A stretch of 16,370 nt of DNA from NCBI GenBank assembly GCA_049421205.1, contig JBMSMQ010000026.1, positions 1-16,370 of the forward strand, written 5' to 3'. Of the stretch, positions 7,667-13,690 are shown in pieces. The position numbers and the translations under genes were made by a program. The notes beneath the pieces were generated by a model that was not told where the DNA came from, searched no databases, and saw only the letters and a program-made list of their open reading frames with translations. The stretch's first letter is position 1. The number at the start of each line of letters is the position of its first letter. The DNA is from JAFMIT01 sp049421205. Lineage in GTDB: Bacteria; Actinomycetota; Actinomycetes; S36-B12; UBA5976.

Positions 7667-8217
7667 TATTCCTCCATCAAACTTTTCGCAATGGATTTGA
7701 GAAGTGTTGGATCTGCAGCCCCTAAAGCCCAACCCGCAATTCGACCCTCAGTATCAATAAATATGGTGCTTGGAATTGTGGAAGATGGAATTCCATCCAA
7801 TTGTGCAATTACACTTGATGAAAAATCTTGCACTTGCGTATAGGTGATGGTTTTATTCGACAAGAATGCTTCTGCTTGGCTTCTCGTTGTTCTTGTTGCA
7901 AATCCCACAACCTCAAAGCCATCACCTAGTTCTTTATAGAGTGCTTCGAGTTCTGGGATTTCTTTTCTGCACGGAGCACACCATGGTCCCCAGGTATTTA
8001 GAAATACGACACTTCGTTTCATTGCCCGAAGTCGCCAGGTGCCAGATTCATCAAGCAAGGTTGCGGTGAGATCTGTTGCTTTTACTCTGTTTTCAACATC
8101 AAGCACTACTGCTGATCCATCACTTGCAACAAAACCTAAACCATCAGTGTTTGTCACATTTGTAGCACAACTTGAGAGCAAAGCGAGAGCAAGGATGAAG
8201 GTAGAAAGTCGCTTCAT
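7666..8217 (-). CDS. resA: ResA/TlpA-like membrane-anchored thioredoxin lipoprotein
   Basis: This is an extracytoplasmic thioredoxin that would reduce the CXXCH cysteines of apocytochrome c, using electrons from CcdA. The 183-residue product begins with a lipoprotein signal (MKRLSTFILALALLSSC, lipid-modified Cys17). The thioredoxin domain spans about 45-180, with active site WGPWCAPC (C80, C83) and the cis-Pro loop STIPSTIFID. The Glu in RKEIPELEAL is typical of ResA/TlpA proteins. ATG 8217 overlaps the histidine phosphatase stop by four bases, with GGAG upstream. The TAG stop overlaps the ccdA GTG by one base. Resemblance to mycobacterial TlpA-type proteins in the same locus supports the role. 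Confidence 0.92.
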   Translation of the reverse strand: MKRLSTFILALALLSSCATNVTNTDGLGFVASDGSAVVLDVENRVKATDLTATLLDESGTWRLRAMKRSVVFLNTWGPWCAPCRKEIPELEALYKELGDGFEVVGFATRTTRSQAEAFLSNKTITYTQVQDFSSSVIAQLDGIPSSTIPSTIFIDTEGRIAGWALGAADPTLLKSIAKSLMEE

Positions 8218-8855
8218 GCTCCAACACCACGATTAGAACGCAGAAGTAAATGTGCTGCTGGTTCTGAATATTGAATATCGACTAACTTGTCATCATCAAA
8301 ATGAAGTGAGGTAAGTGACGCGAGACTGCATTCACGTTTTCTCGGATCGTGAATAAATCGTTTCTTCTCGGCTTCTAAACGAGCAATCCAGATTGGTAGT
8401 TGATGTGACACTAGCACTGCTTCATGTCCCCGCGCTTCATGTCGAGCAGCATCAATTGCTGCTTTCATGCGAGCCGCCAGCAACACATATGGCTCTCCCC
8501 ATGAAGGTTTGAACGGGTTATAGAGATGCCGCCATGCAGATGGTTTACGAAGTGCTCCATCCCCTACAGCAACCCTTTGTCCTTCAAATACATTTTCAGC
8601 TTCAATCAAATTTCGATCAAGCACTACCTCGAGATTGAGTTTCTCGGAGATTGGTTTTGCCGTTTGTTGAGCACGTTCTAGTGGACTTGAGACCAGATAG
8701 GTGATGTCACGGGTTTTGAGACTGTCTGCAACAACTTCCGCCATCTCTTCACCAAGTGGAGAGAGAAAGAAACCAGGAAGTCGACCATAAAGAATTTTGG
8801 ATGGATTGAAGACTTCGCCATGACGCATCAAATGCACCACGGTACGGACAGCCAT
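8214..8855 (-). CDS. Histidine phosphatase superfamily protein (phosphoglycerate mutase-like)
   Basis: The 213-residue protein is of the branch-1 histidine phosphatase type. The catalytic motif is LMRHGEV (H12, with R11 and G13), the second phosphate-binding Arg is in SSPLERAQQTA (R61), the acid is probably E85 in NLIEAEN, and the second His is H151 in VSHQLPIW. All key residues are present, so it is likely active, but the substrate is unknown. Members are often misnamed phosphoglycerate mutase. Its start (ATG 8855) lies eight bases after the hemD stop, with a TAGGAG ribosome site that includes that stop, and its end overlaps resA by four bases. The same gene sits just before the TlpA-like gene in mycobacteria, so the link to cytochrome c maturation is conserved but unexplained. 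Confidence 0.88.
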   Translation of the reverse strand: MAVRTVVHLMRHGEVFNPSKILYGRLPGFFLSPLGEEMAEVVADSLKTRDITYLVSSPLERAQQTAKPISEKLNLEVVLDRNLIEAENVFEGQRVAVGDGALRKPSAWRHLYNPFKPSWGEPYVLLAARMKAAIDAARHEARGHEAVLVSHQLPIWIARLEAEKKRFIHDPRKRECSLASLTSLHFDDDKLVDIQYSEPAAHLLLRSNRGVGA

Positions 8856-8863
8856 ATCTACTC

Positions 8864-10453
8864 CTAGGTGACTTTACGCCGTACCGTATTACGCCTTCGG
8901 CTAGGTCGCCACGTGAACTCCCCTTGTTCAATCGCGGTATCGCGAAGTGCGGCACCATGTGAAATGAGAGAGTCAACCAAAACATCAACTGTTGGCTCTG
9001 GAGCCAAAACATCGACTCGAAGTCCATGTTCTTCACAGGTCTTTGCAGTTTGAGGGCCAATGCAGGCAATCACAGTTCCAGGATGTGGTTTTCCTGCAAT
9101 GCCAACAAGGTTTCGAACTGTTGATGCTGAGGTGAAGAGAACTGCGTCATAGCCGCCGGTCTTTATCGCATCACGAATATCAGCAGCAGGAGGGGCGGCA
9201 CGCACTGTTCTATAGGCAGTGACATCTTCAACTTCCCAACCAAGTTCAACAAGACCTGCTGACAAACTTCCTGTCGCTATATCAGCACGCGGAATAAAGA
9301 TTCGATTCAACGGATCGAGGATGTCATCAAATTCAGGGAACACATCCAAGATAGCGCTTGTTGGCAATTCCTCATCAATTTCAAGATCTGGTTTGATGCC
9401 ATATTTCTCTAATTCTTTGACAGTGCCCTCACCAGTGGCAGCGATCTTCAATCCAGCAAATGCACGTGCATCAAGTCCGTATTCAAGGCATCGCTCCCAG
9501 ACTGCTCGTACGGAGTTGTGGCTGGTGTAGATGATCCAAGCAAATCTTCCTGAGACTAGGGAGTGAACTGCACGTTCCATTTGCTGTGGAGTTCGAGGTT
9601 GCTCAACGGTCACAGTTGGCACTTCCGTAACTGTTGCTCCAACTTCAACCAGAAAATCAATGGCAGGACCAAGGATGTCCTTGGTGCGAGGCACCAAGAT
9701 TCGCCAACCGAAGAGTGGCTTTGCTTCAAACCAGGAAAGCGCATTTCGCTTCGCTACAACATCGCCAACAAAGACCATACCGTCGCCTGTAACTTTATGA
9801 GTCTTTAAAACACTTGGCAAATCTATGAGAGTCGAAACGATGGAACGTTGATCAACAGTTGCACCATCGCGAACAATCATGATTGGTGTTTCTTCTGCTC
9901 GTCCGGCTTTCAAAAGACCCTTTGCAATTTCATTCGCTCTCTCAGCTGCGTGCAAGATGACAAGCGTGCTCTTGGAATCAGCAACAGATGAATAGTCAAT
10001 GTCGCCTTGTGATAAATCGAAGATGCGAACTTCGTTCGATTTTCCACCAAATAATCCAATACCTGCAAAACCTGCGGTTGCTGTGAGGGTGGAGGGAGCC
10101 GGAATAAAATCAAAACTTAGCTTCGCTTTGGTGAGCGAGTGAACTTCACGAGCGAAAGAACCGTTGAGTACTGGGTCCCCAGCAAGGAGTACGACGACAT
10201 CAACTCCAGTCTTTGCTCTATCAACGATGGTCTTTGACTTGGTGGCTTGCTCAAGTGGTAGTCCACTTTGATCAACTGCAACTTCTACTTCGGATGCTGG
10301 GTGGACTAAACCTTCCGCCAACTTCACAGCATCAAGATCTGCAATCACGTGACGTGCTCGTTGCAGGAGTCGAATTGCTCGAAGTGGGAGTAAGTCAGGA
10401 TTTGCGGAACCAGCCGCTATCAGTGTGACGTGTCCGGGTTGGACTCTTGTCAT
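8864..10453 (-). CDS. hemD: Fused uroporphyrinogen-III methyltransferase-like / uroporphyrinogen-III synthase (CobA-HemD)
   Basis: HemD cyclises hydroxymethylbilane to uroporphyrinogen III; actinobacteria often carry it fused behind a SUMT/CobA-like domain. In this 529-residue protein, residues about 1-240 are CobA-like and about 245-515 are HemD, with LFGWRILVPRTKD, PRTPQQMERAVHSL, YTSHNSVRAVWER, PRADIATGSLSAGL, VTAYRTVRAAPP, FTSASTVRNLVGIAGKPH and ACIGPQTAKTCEEHG, very close to the mycobacterial protein. The CobA-like half is degenerate: the first glycine motif reads AAGSANPD rather than GxGPGDP, and the PGxSS loop reads PAPST, though GDPVLNG remains, so methyltransferase activity is doubtful. 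The Arg- and Lys-rich tail is typical. ATG 10453 is preferred because GAGG lies 11 bases upstream; GTG 10480 would add nine residues. hemA, hemC, hemB and hemL are absent from the window. Confidence 0.9.
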   Translation of the reverse strand: MTRVQPGHVTLIAAGSANPDLLPLRAIRLLQRARHVIADLDAVKLAEGLVHPASEVEVAVDQSGLPLEQATKSKTIVDRAKTGVDVVVLLAGDPVLNGSFAREVHSLTKAKLSFDFIPAPSTLTATAGFAGIGLFGGKSNEVRIFDLSQGDIDYSSVADSKSTLVILHAAERANEIAKGLLKAGRAEETPIMIVRDGATVDQRSIVSTLIDLPSVLKTHKVTGDGMVFVGDVVAKRNALSWFEAKPLFGWRILVPRTKDILGPAIDFLVEVGATVTEVPTVTVEQPRTPQQMERAVHSLVSGRFAWIIYTSHNSVRAVWERCLEYGLDARAFAGLKIAATGEGTVKELEKYGIKPDLEIDEELPTSAILDVFPEFDDILDPLNRIFIPRADIATGSLSAGLVELGWEVEDVTAYRTVRAAPPAADIRDAIKTGGYDAVLFTSASTVRNLVGIAGKPHPGTVIACIGPQTAKTCEEHGLRVDVLAPEPTVDVLVDSLISHGAALRDTAIEQGEFTWRPSRRRNTVRRKVT

Positions 10454-10493
10454 TGAAACCATCACCTCAGTCGCTATCACGTCATAGGTTGAT

Positions 10494-10517
10494 GGTGCAG
10501 GGTCTTGCCCCTGTGCC
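10494..10517. repeat. Imperfect inverted repeat in the hemD leader
   Basis: GGTGCAGGG and CCCTGTGCC flank a 6-base loop. In the hemD transcript only the inner CAGGG/CCCTG part pairs well, because the two wobble positions become mismatches on that strand. It lies 41-64 bases upstream of the hemD ATG. It may contribute to leader structure, but is weak alone. Confidence 0.35.
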
Positions 10518-10540
10518 CACGTCCCATGGTCCGTGTCGGG

Positions 10541-10557
10541 GGTTACTATGCGTAACC
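10541..10557. promoter_or_regulatory. 17-base palindrome GGTTAC-N5-GTAACC upstream of hemD, possible operator
   Basis: Perfect 6-base arms are separated by TATGC. It lies in the 151-base spacer between the HAD phosphatase gene and hemD, about 88-104 bases before the hemD ATG and just downstream of the best promoter-like sequence. Its size and symmetry suit a dimeric regulator; a small RNA hairpin is the other option. It does not match the Rex consensus (TTGTGA-N6-TCACAA). The regulator is unknown. Confidence 0.4.
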
Positions 10558-10568
10558 AGGCAGGGCAG

Positions 10569-10597
10569 AGACTATGAGGAAATTCTCAAAATTCCAA
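10569..10597 (-). promoter_or_regulatory. Possible promoter for hemD and the cytochrome c operon
   Basis: On the minus strand TTGGAA (10597-10592) and TAGTCT (10574-10569) are 17 bases apart, matching sigma70-type -35 and -10 boxes at 4/6 and 3/6 positions. It follows the HAD phosphatase stop immediately and would give a leader of roughly 110 bases containing the palindrome. The match is weak. The spacer itself, the only sizable gap within this minus-strand run, is the better argument for an internal promoter. Confidence 0.25.
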
Positions 10598-10604
10598 AAC
10601 GTGC

Positions 10605-11336
10605 TTAGTCCGTGAGACGACCTCGGCGGGAAAAGAGATTCAGCGGGTTGATTTTTCGAAGAAAGCGACTCAATCGAAAGTCCACAATTTTCCAGCCTGA
10701 GCGCTTTGCGTGACTTCGAAGCCGCCGGTCTGGGTTCACGGCAATCGCGGTACCAACCGCCTGGAGCATCGGCAAATCATTGGCCGAATCAGAATAAGCA
10801 AAGCATTCCGCTAGATTCCATCCGCGCTCGTCAGCTAACTTCCTTACCGCAATTCCTTTTTCTTTTCCATGCATTGGATTACCGATCATTTTGCCGGTAA
10901 GCACTCCATCAACAACTTCACCCACAGATCCAAGAGCTCCCGTAAAACCAAGTCGCTTAGCGAGCACGTCTGCAAGTCGCCAAGGAGCTGCTGTCACAAT
11001 CCATACTTCGCGGCCTTGAGCGATATGTTCAAGACCAAGTGCTTTCGTTTCTTCATACACCTTTGGAAGCAAATATTCATCGACAACAGGGCTTGCGATT
11101 CGCTCAACATCTTCAAGTCGGTGTCCGGCTGCTATTTGAAGTGCAATGTCTTTAATTGCATTTAGATCCCTGATAACTTCTTTTCCAAGCACGATGTATT
11201 TGAGGTGTTTTCGGATAAAGAAGCGGATTTCACCTTTGGTGAAAAATCCGTGCTTCTTTAATCCCTTTGCTAAATGAAAAAGTGATGAGCCCCGAATCAG
11301 GGTGTTATCAAGATCAAAGAAAGCAGCACTTTTCAT
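10605..11336 (-). CDS. HAD-IB family phosphatase (SerB1-like)
   Basis: The 243-residue HAD-superfamily hydrolase has all four motifs: FFDLDNTL (nucleophile D8, acid D10), VTAAPWR (about 114-120), Lys in HGKEKG (about 158-160) and YSDSANDLPM (D183, D187). The length and cap arrangement fit subfamily IB, which includes phosphoserine phosphatase-like SerB1 of mycobacteria and various lipid phosphatases, so the substrate is open. The C-terminal ~40 residues are strongly basic (RRLRSHAKRSGWK, RRGRLTD) and could touch membrane lipids or nucleic acid. ATG 11336 overlaps the glutaredoxin stop by four bases. A SerB1 gene near a DUF836 glutaredoxin and hem genes is also seen in mycobacteria. Confidence 0.88.
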   Translation of the reverse strand: MKSAAFFDLDNTLIRGSSLFHLAKGLKKHGFFTKGEIRFFIRKHLKYIVLGKEVIRDLNAIKDIALQIAAGHRLEDVERIASPVVDEYLLPKVYEETKALGLEHIAQGREVWIVTAAPWRLADVLAKRLGFTGALGSVGEVVDGVLTGKMIGNPMHGKEKGIAVRKLADERGWNLAECFAYSDSANDLPMLQAVGTAIAVNPDRRLRSHAKRSGWKIVDFRLSRFLRKINPLNLFSRRGRLTD

Positions 11337-11578
11337 GAGGTCACTCCAAGTGCAGCTTCTAAGTCAGATGCAGTTAAATGCCAGCGGCTCACAACATTCT
11401 CGTCGACTAAAACCACGGGAATATCAAGCCAATATTTTTCTGCAAGTTCTGGATGGTCGAGAACTGAGAGTTCAGTGAATTCGAGATTATGGGATTCACA
11501 CACCGATTGAATGACACTGCGCATCTCATCACATAACTGACATTGAGGTTTGCCAATTAATGTGATGCGTCGAGCCAT
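11333..11578 (-). CDS. DUF836 glutaredoxin-like protein
   Basis: An 81-residue minimal thioredoxin fold without signal peptide, so cytosolic. The redox site is C13-QL-C16 (KPQCQLCDEM), and the cis-Pro loop is LDIPVVLVDE. Sequence and length match DUF836 glutaredoxins, which in actinobacteria commonly precede hemA. Here hemA is missing and the next gene is the HAD phosphatase. The ATG follows the stop of the bS22/COX24-type gene with no intervening base, and the 3' end overlaps the phosphatase gene by four bases, so the three are probably translationally coupled. The electron donor and target are unknown. Confidence 0.87.
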   Translation of the reverse strand: MARRITLIGKPQCQLCDEMRSVIQSVCESHNLEFTELSVLDHPELAEKYWLDIPVVLVDENVVSRWHLTASDLEAALGVTS

Positions 11579-11671
11579 TTACTTTCGGCGCTGCGCGCGG
11601 GTTTTACGCAAGTTTTTACGATGCTTCTTTTTCGCCATTCGCTTGCGGCGCTTTTTAACTACTGAACCCAT
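11579..11671 (-). CDS. Tiny basic bS22 / AURKAIP1-COX24 domain ribosome-associated protein
   Basis: This 30-residue protein begins MGSVVKKRRKRMAKKKHRK and ends RKTRAQRRK. It matches the 32-33-residue actinobacterial AURKAIP1/COX24-domain protein almost exactly; the mycobacterial member was found bound to the 70S ribosome and named bS22. More than half the residues are Lys or Arg, fitting rRNA binding. It is short enough to be missed by gene finders. AAAGGG lies five bases before ATG 11671. Its TAA is directly followed by the glutaredoxin ATG. In mycobacteria the gene sits next to a BldC-like HTH gene, which here is displaced by the M6-like protease gene. Confidence 0.9.
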   Translation of the reverse strand: MGSVVKKRRKRMAKKKHRKNLRKTRAQRRK

Positions 11672-11676
11672 ACCTG

Positions 11677-11706
11677 CCCTTTACGTGGAGGGGCTTAGCC
11701 TAAGGG
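11677..11706 (-). promoter_or_regulatory. Possible Shine-Dalgarno-masking hairpin in the bS22 leader
   Basis: On the minus strand CCCTT (11706-11702) can pair with AAGGG (11681-11677), and the latter is the ribosome binding site of the bS22-type gene. The loop of 20 bases contains the palindrome CTTAG-C-CTAAG. If it forms, translation of bS22 and the coupled glutaredoxin could be self-controlled, as for many ribosomal proteins. The stem is short, so this is tentative. Confidence 0.3.
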
Positions 11707-11833
11707 ATGCCACACAAGCAGAATCTTTGGCTCAAAATAGGGCAAAAGTGACAAACTCATCAAATATGAGGTATCGCTATCTGTTAAAGGTGTAAATTCA
11801 CAACTAAAGTCTTCCTTCACACGGGGAGGTGTA

Positions 11834-13279
11834 GTGCCCTTGTTGAGAATACTCACATCGTGCTTGGCATTATGTCTGACTTTGCTGGTGCCTCAAACAC
11901 AAAATTCAGTCCAAGCCGCACCACAAATGTGTACTGCTGAAGCCAAGGCTCTTCGAATCCAAGCGCTAGCTGATTTTGATAAGACTTTTGAAAAGAAAAA
12001 GAAGCAATACTTCAAAAAAGTGTCAAGTAAAGTGAAGCGAAAGAAATACCTAAAAACGCAAGCCGCAAAACGTGCGAAGCTTGCTGCCGCTGCGAACTGT
12101 ACGTTGTACCCAACCCTTCCACCAAGTAGTAGCGCAACGTGTGACTTTATGTTAGATCCACTCGAAGGGGCTGCATCATTCCTGACCAATTTTGGAATGC
12201 CCGCGCTCAATGAGGGTAAATTTCCCGAGAATGTGTATCACCCTTCAAAAGGGCAATATAAGGCAATTCTGATTTATGTAAATTACAAGTCGCGTCCAGG
12301 AATTGTCGACCCAATAGCCGGCGTGCGTGATGTCATGGCGGCCGAACTTGACGCACTAGAAGCTATTTCATTCAATCAATTATCAGTTCAGTTAGATTTT
12401 CTCGATCGGGTAATTACTTTACCGAAGACACCGCAAGAATATGGCTACATCGGCGGTGGACCACCGGAACTTGTAGTAGAGAACCAAAATGAACTATTTA
12501 GTGACGTCATCAAAGGTGCGGACTTATATGTTGACTTCTCGCAATACACTTCAGTTTGGATTGCATCAGCTCGAGAAACGCTTCAAGCATCTTGGGGAAA
12601 CCACGGAATGTCACGGCCTGCTGGGGGTGGTGTTTTATCTGATGGAAATGAGATTCGTCGATTCGTGACATCTGATGACTACCCCGATGCCCGCGACAGT
12701 ATGACGGCTCTGCATGAGTTTGCACATACCCTAGGTTTAGCGGATACAGGCTACGGTGAATTCGACGGTAACCCCGGTACAGTGAAGGACGGTCTCTATC
12801 CAATTGGACGGTGGGATCCAATGACGGGAGAGCCCATGAAAGGTCCAAACAAAGTCCATTTTCTTGGCTGGCATAAACATCAGCTAGGGTGGCTGCAACC
12901 AAACCAACTTACCTGCATTTTTGAAGCCTCAACAATAGAAGAAACTCTCTCACCAATTGAAACAGCGAGCGGAAAGAAAATACTGGTAGTGCCAACATCA
13001 AAGTACCGTGCCTACGTATTTGAAGTGAGACGGAAAATTGGATTAGATGCCATGATTTGCAGAGAAGGTGTGCTCGTGTACCGAGTTGATTCAAATGTTT
13101 GGAACGGAAACGGCCCAATTCAATCGATCTCACCGAGTCATCAGGCGTGTTTGCCAGATGGAACACCCTTCATACTTGGAGAAGAATTCGAAAATAACGA
13201 TATCGCATTCGAAGTCATCGGGGACGATGGTGTTCAATTGCGAGTGCGGGTCACGAAGAAACAATCATTCACGCCATAA
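11834..13279 (+). CDS. Secreted M6-like zinc metalloprotease
   Basis: The 481-residue protein has a signal peptide (residues 1-28, cleavage near VQA-AP), then a strongly basic, probably helical stretch (about 50-88, KKKKQYFKKVSSKVKRKK) between Cys33 and Cys89, and a catalytic domain from about 140. The zinc site is HEFAHTLGLAD (H294, E295, H298; D304 as third-ligand candidate), the HExxHxxGxxD form. RWDPM (about 326-330) could supply the Met-turn, and FLGWHKHQLGWL (about 343-354) matches the sequence after the active site in immune-inhibitor-A (M6) proteases. The C-terminal ~120 residues look like beta sandwich. The start is GTG 11834 behind GGGGAGG, at a tight spacing; TTG 11840 is possible. 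It is probably an exported peptidase for scavenging protein. It stands alone on the plus strand between two genes that are neighbours in mycobacteria. Confidence 0.8.
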   Translation: MPLLRILTSCLALCLTLLVPQTQNSVQAAPQMCTAEAKALRIQALADFDKTFEKKKKQYFKKVSSKVKRKKYLKTQAAKRAKLAAAANCTLYPTLPPSSSATCDFMLDPLEGAASFLTNFGMPALNEGKFPENVYHPSKGQYKAILIYVNYKSRPGIVDPIAGVRDVMAAELDALEAISFNQLSVQLDFLDRVITLPKTPQEYGYIGGGPPELVVENQNELFSDVIKGADLYVDFSQYTSVWIASARETLQASWGNHGMSRPAGGGVLSDGNEIRRFVTSDDYPDARDSMTALHEFAHTLGLADTGYGEFDGNPGTVKDGLYPIGRWDPMTGEPMKGPNKVHFLGWHKHQLGWLQPNQLTCIFEASTIEETLSPIETASGKKILVVPTSKYRAYVFEVRRKIGLDAMICREGVLVYRVDSNVWNGNGPIQSISPSHQACLPDGTPFILGEEFENNDIAFEVIGDDGVQLRVRVTKKQSFTP

Positions 13280-13282
13280 TGG

Positions 13283-13489
13283 CTATGCAGTTTGTGTGAA
13301 AGAATTCTTGAGATATTCAGTTACTGCTGATTCTGGAATTCGAAATGATCGACCAACTTGCACAGCTTGTAATTCACCTGCGTGCACGAGACGATATACA
13401 GTCATTTTTGAAACGCGCATAATTGATGCAACTTCAGCCACCGTATGGAACTTTGGATCATTTTGGAATGGTCGTGGCTGTGTAGGCAC
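13283..13489 (-). CDS. BldC-like MerR/excisionase-type helix-turn-helix protein
   Basis: The 68-residue DNA-binding protein has a winged helix of the MerR/excisionase type: HTVAEVASIMRVSKMTVYRL is the HTH, then HAGELQAVQVGRSFRI is the wing, and PESAVTEYLKN closes the domain. It matches short actinobacterial regulators related to Streptomyces BldC and the mycobacterial protein beside bS22. Such proteins bind AT-rich direct repeats cooperatively; no target is evident here. The start is GTG 13489 with AAGGAG five bases upstream. Its stop lies three bases from the convergent protease stop. There is no integrase nearby, so a phage excisionase role is unlikely. Confidence 0.85.
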   Translation of the reverse strand: MPTQPRPFQNDPKFHTVAEVASIMRVSKMTVYRLVHAGELQAVQVGRSFRIPESAVTEYLKNSFTQTA

Positions 13490-13690
13490 TTCGTCTCCTT
13501 AGATTCAACTAACAAGATGTTTCAAGGAGGTGGAGATTAGTACTTTCTTTCCAAAACACAATAGCCGGGTCTCAAAATGGGATACGGATGGCTATTTGAA
13601 GCGATTTGTCGCAAGTTAAGGTTGAGAGTTTGCAAAACTGTGAGCAAATTGTTATTGACATCTATTGCAGAAAGTAGGAAAGGTTCTCGG
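13490..13690. other. 201-base gap between proline dehydrogenase and the BldC-like gene
   Basis: This is the largest gap in the window. It must hold the BldC-like gene's promoter; a weak candidate on the minus strand is TTGTGT, 16 bases, TAATCT (about 13569-13542). It also contains an inverted repeat TTTGC-N10-GCAAA (13629-13648) and a perfect Shine-Dalgarno core on the plus strand, listed separately. I see no tRNA-like or terminator-like structure. Confidence 0.4.
13524..13532 (+). promoter_or_regulatory. Perfect Shine-Dalgarno core (AAGGAGGTG) without a clear gene
   Basis: This nine-base sequence is fully complementary to the 16S rRNA 3' end. The only frame it could serve starts at GTG 13530 within the motif itself (29 codons to TAA 13619) or at ATT 13536. 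Neither is convincing, so it may be chance or part of a regulator site. Confidence 0.25.

Noticed and set aside
7667..7732. A 22-codon extension at the N-terminus of CcdA
   Set aside because: It lies inside resA in another frame; GTG 7666 with GGAGG upstream fits the coupled operon.
8938..8953. Inverted repeat TCGCG-N4-CGCGA near the hemD 3' end
   Set aside because: It lies within well-supported hemD coding sequence, has no T-run, and its short arms are expected by chance.
10481..10604. Cobalamin riboswitch upstream of HemD-CobA
   Set aside because: No B12-box-like sequence or expected long structured leader was seen in this short spacer.
12510..12902. A 130-codon open frame antisense to the protease gene
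   Set aside because: It has no recognisable domain and lies wholly inside a well-supported gene.
13283..13489. Phage excisionase and a possible prophage remnant
   Set aside because: There is no integrase, attachment site or other phage gene; the protein fits the chromosomal BldC-like regulators known beside bS22 genes.
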